Shown piece after piece: positions 1 to 6,123 of a DNA stretch of 7,113 nucleotides. The stretch comes from Gammaproteobacteria bacterium (lineage in GTDB: Bacteria > Aquificota > Aquificia > Aquificales > QOAS01): assembly GCA_003972855.1 (NCBI GenBank), contig QOAS01000048.1:1-7113 (forward strand), written 5' to 3'. Position 1 is the stretch's first letter. Each line of letters begins with the position of its first letter. The translations under genes and the position numbers were made by a program. A model generated the notes under the pieces. The model saw only the letters and a program-made list of their open reading frames with translations, ran no database searches and was not told the origin of the DNA.

Positions 1-1036
1 CTCCCGAAGTGTAGGCTTCGGAAATATACTCAACTTCTATTCCATACTCTTTCGCCTTGTATTCCAAATATTCTTTTACTTTCCCGTGAGGTAGTAAACT
101 CCATATCTGGTCTACTATGTTGTTTAGACGGCTTTCTCTGTTTTTATTCTTTACGGCATCTCCTATGTATATCTTTCTAACTCCGTATTTGAGGGCAAGC
201 TCCAAAATTAGATTGCTTACGGTATGAGCAAAATGTCTTAAAAGCCTTCTAACCTTTAGCCATAGCCTTGAAATCCTTTCTTCTAAAAGATGCGTTAAAA
301 ACCCTTTCTTTTTAGCTCCCTCTAACCTGCTTTGTAGCTTTGCTATCTTCTTTAGATATTTCCTCAAAAGGCTTTTAAGTCCTTTGCCGTCTATTAGAAA
401 AGGTCTTTTAACTCCTTCTATCACCACCGCAAAGAAGTTTGAAGAATTGGGGTCTAAAACCATTACCCTCTTGCCTTTAATAGGTTTAGCTTCGTTTTGC
501 GGTTTTTCGTAGATTATGTGAAGTTCAAACTCTTTAGCTTTAGCTTTTGGAACGATTTGAATGTTTTTAATTAAACTTTCGTCAAGCTCCAATCCCGTAT
601 CTATCCAGAGGTATTTGAGTTCTATGCTGTGTTTTTCTTTTAGCCATTTTCTAAGCTCTTCGGAAAGGGAAAACCTGACTTTAGTTCCTACGATTTTAAA
701 TCCCGTCTTGTCGTAAGTGAGAGTTCTGTGTGGTTTGGTTTTGGGTCTAAACTTTGGGAATTTAGAAACCCCATTAAAGGCGTTTTTAAAAGCTCTGACA
801 AGCTCGTCTAAAACAATTTGAGCGGAACGACTTTGAAGGTTTTTAAGGTGCAGAGAGTTATCTTTAAGCTTATTGTAAAGGTCGTAGGTATTGATTTTCA
901 CCTGCTTAGTTTTAACAAGGTAGAGTGCTTGGTTAAAGAGTTTTCCTGAATGGTAGGTGAGGTAGCCTAAAGCGATTTTGTATTCGTTAGGAATGTCGGT
1001 TAAAGCTATTGTGAGACATCTTAGAGGTTTTGGCAT
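1..1036 (-). CDS. tnpB: TnpB-type RNA-guided nuclease (IS200/IS605/IS607 OrfB), C-terminus cut by left edge
   Basis: I translated the minus strand from the ATG at 1036-1034; 345 residues stay open to the window edge. The N-terminus (MPKPLRCLTIALTDIPNEYK, then LGYLTYHSGKLFN) and the LQSRSAQ segment near residue 70 look like OrfB/TnpB. The RuvC-I aspartate is D195 in VMVLDPNSSNFFAVV. A Lys/Arg-rich helix follows. RuvC-II lies at about 289-299 (IYIGDAVKNKN), where the usual Glu-Asp pair reads Gly-Asp. Then come HGKVKEYLEYKAKEYGIEVEY and SEAYTSG at the edge. The zinc-finger and RuvC-III aspartate region lies outside the window. TnpB proteins are transposon-encoded nucleases guided by an RNA from the element's 3' end. 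No tnpA lies upstream on this strand, so this looks like a solo-tnpB element. The start is supported by family alignment; the only SD-like motif (GAGG, minus strand 1050-1047) is 10 nt upstream, inside an inverted repeat. Confidence 0.9.
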   Translation of the reverse strand, partial: MPKPLRCLTIALTDIPNEYKIALGYLTYHSGKLFNQALYLVKTKQVKINTYDLYNKLKDNSLHLKNLQSRSAQIVLDELVRAFKNAFNGVSKFPKFRPKTKPHRTLTYDKTGFKIVGTKVRFSLSEELRKWLKEKHSIELKYLWIDTGLELDESLIKNIQIVPKAKAKEFELHIIYEKPQNEAKPIKGKRVMVLDPNSSNFFAVVIEGVKRPFLIDGKGLKSLLRKYLKKIAKLQSRLEGAKKKGFLTHLLEERISRLWLKVRRLLRHFAHTVSNLILELALKYGVRKIYIGDAVKNKNRESRLNNIVDQIWSLLPHGKVKEYLEYKAKEYGIEVEYISEAYTSG

Positions 1037-1052
1037 CTTTAGGCTACCTCAC
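957..1052 (-). repeat. Perfect 16-bp inverted repeat bracketing the tnpB start codon
   Basis: GTGAGGTAGCCTAAAG at 957-972 is the exact reverse complement of CTTTAGGCTACCTCAC at 1037-1052, with a 64-nt spacer; pairing stops at both outer and inner flanks. In the tnpB mRNA the 5' arm is directly upstream of the AUG and contains the SD-like GAGG. The 3' arm is codons 22-27 (ALGYLT). The predicted 16-bp stem would hide the ribosome binding site and leave the start codon in the loop. The arms are seen directly; a role in translation control is inferred. They could instead serve as recombination or transposase sites. Confidence 0.8.
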
Positions 1053-1428
1053 AATGAGAATTTTAAAACTGCTTACGCATGCGGTTTTGCGGGGTTTTAG
1101 CCCGCAAATTTCCTATAAACCTAATGAGGAGATAGATAAGTTGGTAAACGCCTTTGTGGAGGACGTAAAAAATCACTTTTCCTTTGAAGAAGAACTTATG
1201 GAAAAAAACCACTTTTTCGCTTACCACATACACCGAGAGGAACACCGCAAGATGTTGGAAGAAATCAACCGAATAAAGGAAGTATGGGATAGAAAAAAAG
1301 ACAGAAGCGCCCTTAGAAGTTTCCTTAAGGAAGTATTCGTCCCTTGGTTACTTCATCATGTAACCACAATGGATACCGCAACGGCGAATTACATAGTTTC
1401 CCAAATGGGTTTAATTTTTCTTAAATAG
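1030..1428 (+). pseudogene. 5'-truncated bacteriohemerythrin
   Basis: Bacteriohemerythrins are small four-helix proteins that bind O2 at a di-iron site, used for oxygen sensing, storage or delivery. The frame is open from a TTG at 1030 (132 codons), but only the part from about residue 28 (position 1111) looks like the family. It keeps HF..EE (H49, E53), HREEH (H68, H72) and WLLHHVTTMD (H110, D115), matching six of the seven classical ligands. The N-terminal helix with the DxxH-type first histidine is missing. The 25 or so residues in its place come from antisense tnpB and element-end sequence; for example LGYLT is encoded by the 16-bp inverted repeat arm. I therefore read the gene as cut by the tnpB insertion. 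An ATG at 1054 could restart translation, but the product would still lack one iron ligand. The 3' end overlaps the opposing methyltransferase by 18 nt. Confidence 0.75.
1076..1108. repeat. Subterminal hairpin and adjacent palindrome at probable element end
   Basis: TTTGCGGG (1086-1093) and CCCGCAAA (1101-1108) form a perfect 8-bp stem around the 7-nt loop GTTTTAG. The 8-bp palindrome CGCATGCG lies just inside it at 1076-1083. The hairpin sits between the tnpB start and the point where hemerythrin similarity begins, where an IS200/IS605 left-end structure recognised by a Y1 transposase would be expected. The stem is seen; its role is inferred from position. Confidence 0.55.
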
Positions 1429-2043
1429 GAGACCGACAAAGCTTCCTTCTCCGAAACCGTCCAAAACGGGGTAAAGCTTATTTTCCGTTCCAAAAATGGT
1501 TTGCTTAGCCTTTAGAAACACCATTTGGGAGTTTTTTTCCGTTATCTCTATAACCTCCTCCGAAGAGAAAAATTTAGCCTCTCTGTAAAACCTACTTTTG
1601 CTCTTTTTCTTTTCATACAGTTTTCCGAGAAGGGAGTTTTTATCAACAAAACCTACCAAAAAGTGTCCTCCCTTTTTTAAAACTCTGTTCGTTTCCCAAA
1701 TACTTTGGGCAAGGTTATCAACGAAACAAATGGTTGTAACCATTAAAACCAAGTCAAAGATTTCGGATTTGAAGGGTAAATTTTCAGCTTCCCCCAAAAC
1801 CGCCTTTATTCCCCTTTTGACCGCGATTTTAACCATTCTCGGAGAGGGGTCTACGCCAAATTTAACCCCTAAAGGTTGGGCAAATCTCCCGCTTCCAACT
1901 CCAACCTCAAGGGATTTTTCAAAATTTATCCCCTCCAAAAGGAGTTTTAAAACTTTCAACTCCGATTGGTATAGGTAAGAATTTTTCTCAAACCAATTTT
2001 CGTAATCCTCGGTAAATTTCTCAAAAGGGGTTATTTTTGCCAT
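1411..2043 (-). CDS. Class I SAM-dependent methyltransferase
   Basis: This 210-residue cytoplasmic protein has the Rossmann-type methyltransferase core of the UbiE/Methyltransf_11 group. Motif I is LEVGVGSGRF (45-54), giving the glycine loop for SAM. GVDPS (63-67) supplies the acidic residue expected to bind the SAM ribose. FDLVLMVTTICFVDN (96-110) and NRVLKKGGHFLVGFVD (119-134) are motifs II/III. The substrate is not recognisable; small-molecule, quinone and lipid methylation are all possible. The ATG at 2043 is the natural family start, although no Shine-Dalgarno motif precedes it. It diverges from flgG across 35 bp and converges with the hemerythrin remnant. Nothing in the sequence ties it functionally to the flagellar genes. 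Confidence 0.85.
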   Translation of the reverse strand: MAKITPFEKFTEDYENWFEKNSYLYQSELKVLKLLLEGINFEKSLEVGVGSGRFAQPLGVKFGVDPSPRMVKIAVKRGIKAVLGEAENLPFKSEIFDLVLMVTTICFVDNLAQSIWETNRVLKKGGHFLVGFVDKNSLLGKLYEKKKSKSRFYREAKFFSSEEVIEITEKNSQMVFLKAKQTIFGTENKLYPVLDGFGEGSFVGLLFKKN

Positions 2044-2078
2044 TTATAACCATTTTGGGGTTAGAATTTTCTTTTGGG
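2044..2078. promoter_or_regulatory. 35-bp divergent gap between methyltransferase and flgG
   Basis: Both genes read outward from this short gap, so the flgG promoter must lie here or inside the methyltransferase 5' end. The best weak plus-strand match is TTGCCA (2037-2042) with TAGAAT (2062-2067) and a long 19-bp spacer, which would start transcription only a few bases before the flgG ATG. I see no sigma-54 (TGGCAC/TTGCA) or sigma-28 (TAAA/GCCGATAA) pattern. flgG has no good SD (TTTTGGG abuts the ATG). Confidence 0.25.
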
Positions 2079-2864
2079 ATGCTTAGAGCCCTTTGGACCG
2101 CCGCCACGGGTATGACCGCCCAACAGGAAAACATAGATGTTATCGCCAACAACATAGCCAATGTTAATACCACCGGTTATAAAAAAATGAGGCCCGCATT
2201 CCAAGATTTGGTATACCAAACGGTGGAACAACCGGGTGTTCCCACTTCCGATACGACTCAAAACCCTACCGGTAAGCAGATAGGTTTGGGAACCCGCATA
2301 GCGGGAACTTACGGAATTTTCACCCAAGGGAATTTGATAAAAACCGACCGCCAACTTGACATAGCCATAGAGGGAGACGGTTTCTTTAAAATCCTACTTC
2401 CCGACGGGACGGAAGCGTATACCAGAGATGGGAACTTTAAATTGGATAAAGACGGAAGAATCGTTACCGCCATGGGATATCCCCTATCCCCTCAAATAAC
2501 AATTCCGCCTAACGCGATTCAAATTTCTATATCTCCCGACGGAAAGGTGGTAGCCATTATGGACGACAATACCACAACCGAATTGGGAAGAATTACCTTG
2601 GTCAAATTTATAAACCCCGCGGGACTAAAAAGGATAGGAGACAACCTATACATTAAAACCGATGCTTCGGGCGACCCCATAGAAGCCAATCCGGGAACCC
2701 AAGGTTTGGGAATACTTCGCCAAGGTTTTCTTGAAGCGTCCAATGTTGATATCGTTGAAGAGATGATTAATTTAATAACCGCCCAAAGGGCTTACGAATT
2801 TAACGCCAAAGCTATAAGGGCTGGTGATGAAATGCTTAGGACTGCCTCCAACTTGCGTCCTTAA
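2079..2864 (+). CDS. flgG: Flagellar distal rod protein FlgG
   Basis: FlgG polymerises into the distal rod that passes through the peptidoglycan and outer-membrane rings. It is exported by the flagellar type III apparatus without a cleaved signal peptide. The protein is 261 residues, matching the usual 260-262. It starts with the family signature MLRALWTAATGM, then ANNIANVNTTGYKK (23-36), the rod-protein N-terminal motif. The central part has EGDGFFKI and YTRDGNFKLDKDGR, and the C-terminus has the helical EEMINLITAQRAYEFNAKAI motif. An in-frame TTG at 2037 would add 14 residues, but that extension is not part of the family, so I chose the ATG at 2079. It is the first gene of flgG-flgA-flgH. 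flgF, the usual upstream neighbour, is replaced by a divergent methyltransferase. Confidence 0.96.
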   Translation: MLRALWTAATGMTAQQENIDVIANNIANVNTTGYKKMRPAFQDLVYQTVEQPGVPTSDTTQNPTGKQIGLGTRIAGTYGIFTQGNLIKTDRQLDIAIEGDGFFKILLPDGTEAYTRDGNFKLDKDGRIVTAMGYPLSPQITIPPNAIQISISPDGKVVAIMDDNTTTELGRITLVKFINPAGLKRIGDNLYIKTDASGDPIEANPGTQGLGILRQGFLEASNVDIVEEMINLITAQRAYEFNAKAIRAGDEMLRTASNLRP

Positions 2865-3498
2865 CTTCCTCTTAATTCTCTTTATTTTTAGTTCGGAAGT
2901 TTCCGCCCTCACCATCTCCAAAAGTGAGCTTACCAAAATAGCCAAAAGGGAACTTAAAAGGATTGATAAACACCTCTACCTAAAGGGTATCATCTTTTAC
3001 GGCGACTCCATAAGACTCGGAGATAAAGCCTACCTTTTTGAGGTTTCAAAAGAAAACAAATCCTACTTTTTGGACATTTTGGAGGCTACCACCTTAAGGA
3101 GGGTAAAGAGAATTCCCCTAAAAGTGGAAAGGTTAATTAAAGTCCCCGTAGCGGTTAGGGATATAAAGGCGGGAGAAGTTATCACCGAAAGGGATATAAA
3201 GTGGGTCCTAAAACCCTCACAAGGTTCCTCAAAGAACTTCCCCTCGCCGGTGGGTAAGGTTGCAAAGATACCGATAGAGGAAGGAACGGAAATAAAACCC
3301 TCTATGGTTGAAACGAAGAAAATAGCTCCCGGAAAGAGGGTAAAGATTATTTTTGTCAAAGGGTTGCTTACAATTGAGACCTACGGAAAACTTTTAGATT
3401 ACGGAACCATCGGTGGAAAGGTTAGGGTAAAGAGGGGTAAAAAAATTTTTTTTGGGAGACTTAAAGATGAAAATACGGTTATTGTTAACCTTTATTAG
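2827..3498 (+). CDS. flgA: Flagellar P-ring assembly chaperone FlgA
   Basis: FlgA is a periplasmic chaperone that helps the FlgI P ring assemble around the rod. The 223-residue product has a Sec signal peptide (hydrophobic core about 11-22, likely cleavage after VSA at 25-27) and a variable N-terminal domain. A SAF domain follows from about 105 (VPVAVRDIKAGEVITERDIK), then EEGTEIKPSMV (151-161). The C-terminal beta domain ends GGKVRVKRGKKIFFGRL, as in the family. The ATG at 2827 lies 38 nt inside flgG with AAGGG upstream; a GTG one codon earlier (2824) is possible. The overlap suggests translational coupling to flgG. Near the 3' end an A7T8 run (3439-3453) directly precedes the flgH ribosome binding site. 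The substrate gene flgI is not nearby. Confidence 0.93.
   Translation: MKCLGLPPTCVLNFLLILFIFSSEVSALTISKSELTKIAKRELKRIDKHLYLKGIIFYGDSIRLGDKAYLFEVSKENKSYFLDILEATTLRRVKRIPLKVERLIKVPVAVRDIKAGEVITERDIKWVLKPSQGSSKNFPSPVGKVAKIPIEEGTEIKPSMVETKKIAPGKRVKIIFVKGLLTIETYGKLLDYGTIGGKVRVKRGKKIFFGRLKDENTVIVNLY
3439..3453 (+). repeat. A7T8 homopolymer run at the 3' end of flgA
   Basis: Seven A residues are followed by eight T residues, encoding Lys-Lys-Ile-Phe-Phe within FlgA, immediately before the GGGAG (3454-3458) that serves flgH. Such tracts are prone to polymerase or ribosome slippage. The flgH frame is open through the run (last stop TAA at 3428-3430), so a +1 slip here would join FlgA to FlgH. The tract is seen; slippage is speculation. 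Confidence 0.6.
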
Positions 3499-4168
3499 TT
3501 TGGGATTGATAGCCTGCGCGCCTCCTCCCAAAAAACTGCCCCCCCCTCAAGAGGATAAAGTCCTAAAGGAATACGAAAAAACGGTGACCACTCCTAATCC
3601 TTACAGTTTAGACGAAGGGGAAACGACGGTAACAGCCTCCAACTCCCTTTACAGCCCCTACTTTAACCTATACAGCGATGTTAAGGCTTACCGAAAAGGC
3701 GATATCGTTTACATAATAGTTTATGAAAGTATAGATGCCATTCAAAAATTGGCAACCCAAACGGGGCAACAACATCAGGTTAATAACGCGGTAGCCTCCT
3801 TTTTCGGAGTGCATCCCAAAACTCTTCAAAATATGGGTGTCAATTGGCAATATCAATCCGGCTCAAAGTATAGCGGGACAACCCAGCAGAGTGGAGTTTT
3901 ATCAACCCGCCTTGCGGCTTATGTAAAGAAGGTATACCCAAATGGAAATTTATTAATAGAAGCTTCCCGTTATATCTATCTGAATGAAGCGGGACATAGG
4001 ATAGTTTTAAGGGGTATCGTTCGTCCCGAAGATATCGGACCCGATAATTCCGTTCCCTCTTCAAGGATAGCCAATTTGGAAATTATCTACGACGGTAAAG
4101 GTTATATGGTTGACGCTTCTTCCCCCGGTTGGTTTACCAGATTTTTAGCAAAAATTTGGCCCTTTTAG
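3467..4168 (+). CDS. flgH: Flagellar L-ring lipoprotein FlgH
   Basis: FlgH forms the L ring, the outer-membrane bushing around the rod. The 233-residue protein starts with a short lipoprotein signal ending in the lipobox LIAC, so Cys17 should be lipidated after cleavage by signal peptidase II. A proline-rich linker follows (PPPKKLPPP). The family core includes SLYSPYFNLYSDVKAYRKGDIVYI (60-83), YVKKVYPNGNLLI (152-164), RGIVRPEDIGPDNSVPSSRIA (182-202) and the C-terminal GWFTRFLAKIWPF. The ATG at 3467 has GGGAG eight bases upstream and gives the canonical signal; an in-frame TTG at 3452 is less likely. It overlaps flgA by 32 nt and is the last flagellar gene here. A C8 run (3539-3546) lies in the linker. 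FlgH confirms a two-membrane envelope. Confidence 0.95.
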   Translation: MKIRLLLTFISLGLIACAPPPKKLPPPQEDKVLKEYEKTVTTPNPYSLDEGETTVTASNSLYSPYFNLYSDVKAYRKGDIVYIIVYESIDAIQKLATQTGQQHQVNNAVASFFGVHPKTLQNMGVNWQYQSGSKYSGTTQQSGVLSTRLAAYVKKVYPNGNLLIEASRYIYLNEAGHRIVLRGIVRPEDIGPDNSVPSSRIANLEIIYDGKGYMVDASSPGWFTRFLAKIWPF

Positions 4169-4179
4169 GGCTTTCCTTT
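4158..4179 (+). terminator. Weak possible intrinsic terminator after flgH
   Basis: GCCC (4159-4162) and GGGC (4168-4171) pair around TTTTA, with a G-T pair outside, followed by TTTCCTTT. The stem includes the flgH stop codon. Four GC pairs and a broken U tract make this weak, but it is the only candidate between flgH and the next promoter. Confidence 0.3.
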
Positions 4180-4184
4180 GCCCC

Positions 4185-4215
4185 TTGCATCTTACAAAAC
4201 TCGGTATAATATTAT
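4185..4215 (+). promoter_or_regulatory. Probable promoter for inositol-3-phosphate synthase
   Basis: A perfect TATAAT lies at 4205-4210 in an AT-rich stretch, with TATTAT overlapping at 4210-4215. The only -35-like element is TTGCAT at 4185-4190: 14 bp from TATAAT, which is short, and 19 bp from TATTAT, which is long. Transcription from here would leave a leader of about 75-80 nt before the ATG at 4295, ending in a good SD, GGAGG (4284-4288). I see no riboswitch-like structure in the leader. Confidence 0.45.
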
Positions 4216-4294
4216 TTATAGAATCCTTATAAAGTTTTCTATCAACTAAAAATTTTTTGCAATTACAATAAAACTTCACCTTGGAGGTTGCGAA

Positions 4295-5485
4295 ATGAAA
4301 CTATGGCTTTTTGGGATTTACGGAATTGTAGGTTCCACCGCAATAGTGGGAGAAAAGGCTATTAAAAGAGGACTTTCCGATACCACCGGTCTCGTATCGG
4401 AGCTTCCCTACTTTGAAAAGCTTAAGGACTTTGCACCCCTTGATTTTGAATTCGGCGGTCACGACATAAGAAGTTTGGACAAAAACCTCTACCAAATAGC
4501 GGAAGAACATTGGGAACTCAACCGTCACTTTGATAGGAGAATTTTGGAACAACTTAAGGGCGATTTAGAAAATATCAAGGCAAAAAAGGGAACCGCTATA
4601 AATTGCGGTGAAGGGGTTTTAGAAGGGCTTAAGCCCATAACCACTTTAGAGGAAGAAGGTTTAACCCTCAAGGAGATTGTGGAAAAATTAGAAGAAGACC
4701 TCGGTAGTTTTGCGGATGAAGAAACGGTGGCGGTAAATGTTGCATCCACCGAACCTATAATACCTTTTGACCCGGAATATCATTCAACCTTGAAAGGTTT
4801 TGAAAAAGCCATAGAGGAAGACAGAAAAGACAAAGTTAGCGCCTCTATGCTATATGCCTATGTAGCCCTCAAAAATGGTATACCTTATGCAAACTTTACC
4901 CCCAGTGTAGGTTCATCTTTGCCAGCCCTCAAAGAGTTGGCGGAAAAAGTTGGAGTTCCTCACGCTGGAAATGACGGGAAAACGGGTGAAACTTTGGTGA
5001 AAACCACCTTGGCACCCATGTTTGCTTATAGAAATCTAAAAGTCCTCGGATGGATGGGATACAACATTCTCGGAGACTTAGACGGTAAGGTTTTAGCCCA
5101 CAAACAAAACAGAGAAAGCAAAATAGTATCTAAAGACAAGGTTGTCGGAAAAATATTGGGTTATTACCCCTATACGATAACCGAAATAAATTACTTCCCT
5201 TCTTTGCAGGACAATAAAACAGCCTTTGACTTTATCCACTATGAAGGCTTTTTGGGAACGAAAATGAAATTTTACTTTATCTGGGACGCCATAGACGCGA
5301 TAGTCGCCTCTCCACTCGTTTTGGATATAGCCAGATTTCTATTGCTGGCTAAGAAAAAAGGTCAAAAAGGAGTGGTTAAAGAATTGGCGTTCTTCTTCAA
5401 ATCACCTATGGATACGGACGAGTACAACACCCATAGGCAATTTGAAATTTTGAAAAAGTGGTATGAAAATTTAGTTTCTTCTTAG
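4295..5485 (+). CDS. ino1: Inositol-3-phosphate synthase (myo-inositol-1-phosphate synthase)
   Basis: The enzyme converts D-glucose 6-phosphate to inositol phosphate through an NAD-dependent oxidation, aldol cyclisation and reduction. At 396 residues it is the compact prokaryotic form, shorter than the roughly 530-residue eukaryotic enzyme. The N-terminal Rossmann loop is GIYGIVGS (7-14). The catalytic domain carries AGNDGKTGETLVK (224-236), GWMGYNILGDLDG (252-264), SKIVSK (275-280) and WDAIDAIVASPLVLD (330-344), all family hallmarks. The conserved lysines of these blocks, which stabilise the enolate in characterised enzymes, are present. The start has GGAGG seven bases upstream and its own promoter. 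Its stop overlaps the stop of the opposing HAD gene in TTAG (5482-5485). In thermophiles the product feeds di-myo-inositol phosphate solutes or inositol lipids; which applies here is not decided by the sequence. Confidence 0.94.
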   Translation: MKLWLFGIYGIVGSTAIVGEKAIKRGLSDTTGLVSELPYFEKLKDFAPLDFEFGGHDIRSLDKNLYQIAEEHWELNRHFDRRILEQLKGDLENIKAKKGTAINCGEGVLEGLKPITTLEEEGLTLKEIVEKLEEDLGSFADEETVAVNVASTEPIIPFDPEYHSTLKGFEKAIEEDRKDKVSASMLYAYVALKNGIPYANFTPSVGSSLPALKELAEKVGVPHAGNDGKTGETLVKTTLAPMFAYRNLKVLGWMGYNILGDLDGKVLAHKQNRESKIVSKDKVVGKILGYYPYTITEINYFPSLQDNKTAFDFIHYEGFLGTKMKFYFIWDAIDAIVASPLVLDIARFLLLAKKKGQKGVVKELAFFFKSPMDTDEYNTHRQFEILKKWYENLVSS

Positions 5486-6123
5486 ATTTTTAGAATAGCT
5501 TCTAAATCTTTCAAACTATTTAGAATCTTTATATTTCTCTCCAGCCTTTTAAAATCCTCTTCCGAAAAGTGTCTTTTCACCGCAACGAAATTTACTCCGC
5601 CTTCTTTTGCAAGCTTATAGTCGTTTGGACTATCTCCAATCATTAGAATTTCCTTTCTATCAATTCCCGTCTTTTTTACCAAAAAGTCTATATGGGGTTT
5701 TCCTTTTTTAAAGTTTTTTCCATCCCAACCGAGTATAAAATCGGGATTGACACCGCTGTTCTTAACTATATGTTCAACATACTTTTGCAAGTTGTTAGAA
5801 GAAATAGCGGTCAAAATCCCTTTTCCTTTTAGGAAATTTATAGCGTAAACTCCTTCTGGAAAAATCTTTAAGTTTTTTAAAATTTGAGGTTTCCATTTTT
5901 CAAAAATTTCCGCAACTATTTTGTTTTTTTCCCTTTCGTTGGGAAAGAGAACATTAAGCTGTTCCAAAAAAGGTAGACCCGAGGTTTCAAAATAAAGTCT
6001 CTTAGCCTTTTGCTTTGGAATGGAATAAAATTTTTCTATAAGTTCCCCCGCTTTTTCCGCATAGAGTCCCATACTATCCACTAAAGTTCCGTCCAAATCA
6101 AATACCACCAATTTTATGGGCAT
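5482..6123 (-). CDS. HAD-family hydrolase, PGP/beta-PGM-like phosphatase
   Basis: This 213-residue cytoplasmic phosphohydrolase has all four HAD motifs. Motif I is DLDGT (D9 nucleophile, D11 acid/base); motif II is AISSN (S108/S109); motif III is GKPH (K142); motif IV is GDSPND (D164, D168 for Mg2+). A helical cap sits between motifs I and II (about 17-85), placing it with phosphoglycolate phosphatase and beta-phosphoglucomutase-like proteins. The substrate is not recognisable from sequence. The ATG at 6123 is chosen because GGAGG lies six bases upstream and the protein then begins directly at MPIKLVVFDLDG; a longer frame to 6147 is less likely. The gene overlaps the upstream nucleotidyltransferase by 26 nt, implying coupled translation and a shared pathway. 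By that context it may dephosphorylate an inositol-phosphate product; this is inference. Confidence 0.88.
   Translation of the reverse strand: MPIKLVVFDLDGTLVDSMGLYAEKAGELIEKFYSIPKQKAKRLYFETSGLPFLEQLNVLFPNEREKNKIVAEIFEKWKPQILKNLKIFPEGVYAINFLKGKGILTAISSNNLQKYVEHIVKNSGVNPDFILGWDGKNFKKGKPHIDFLVKKTGIDRKEILMIGDSPNDYKLAKEGGVNFVAVKRHFSEEDFKRLERNIKILNSLKDLEAILKI

Larger units (their letters stand above)
1..1110 (-). mobile_element. Solo-tnpB insertion element, upstream end only
   Basis: The tnpB reading frame and the roughly 75 bp upstream of its start are interpreted as one element whose other end lies left of the window. The boundary near 1110 is inferred. Sequence beyond it reads as hemerythrin, while sequence before it contains the tnpB start-site inverted repeat and a hairpin of the kind found near IS200/IS605 ends. 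These elements make no target duplication, so the exact junction cannot be fixed without an empty-site comparison. Confidence 0.5.

Noticed and set aside
1030..1110. Native N-terminus of the hemerythrin encoded from TTG 1030
   Set aside because: These residues are antisense to tnpB and its upstream repeat and lack the first-helix histidine; they do not resemble the family.
1598..1978. Plus-strand open frame inside the methyltransferase
   Set aside because: It is antisense to a well-supported gene, with no family resemblance and low-complexity Phe/Ser/Lys/Pro composition.
2037..2078. FlgG starting at TTG 2037 with 14 extra residues
   Set aside because: FlgG proteins begin at the MLRALWTAATGM signature; the extension overlaps the methyltransferase start and is not family-like.
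4211..4294. Riboswitch or small RNA in the inositol-phosphate synthase leader
   Set aside because: The leader is AT-rich with no extended pairing or recognised aptamer motif beyond the SD.
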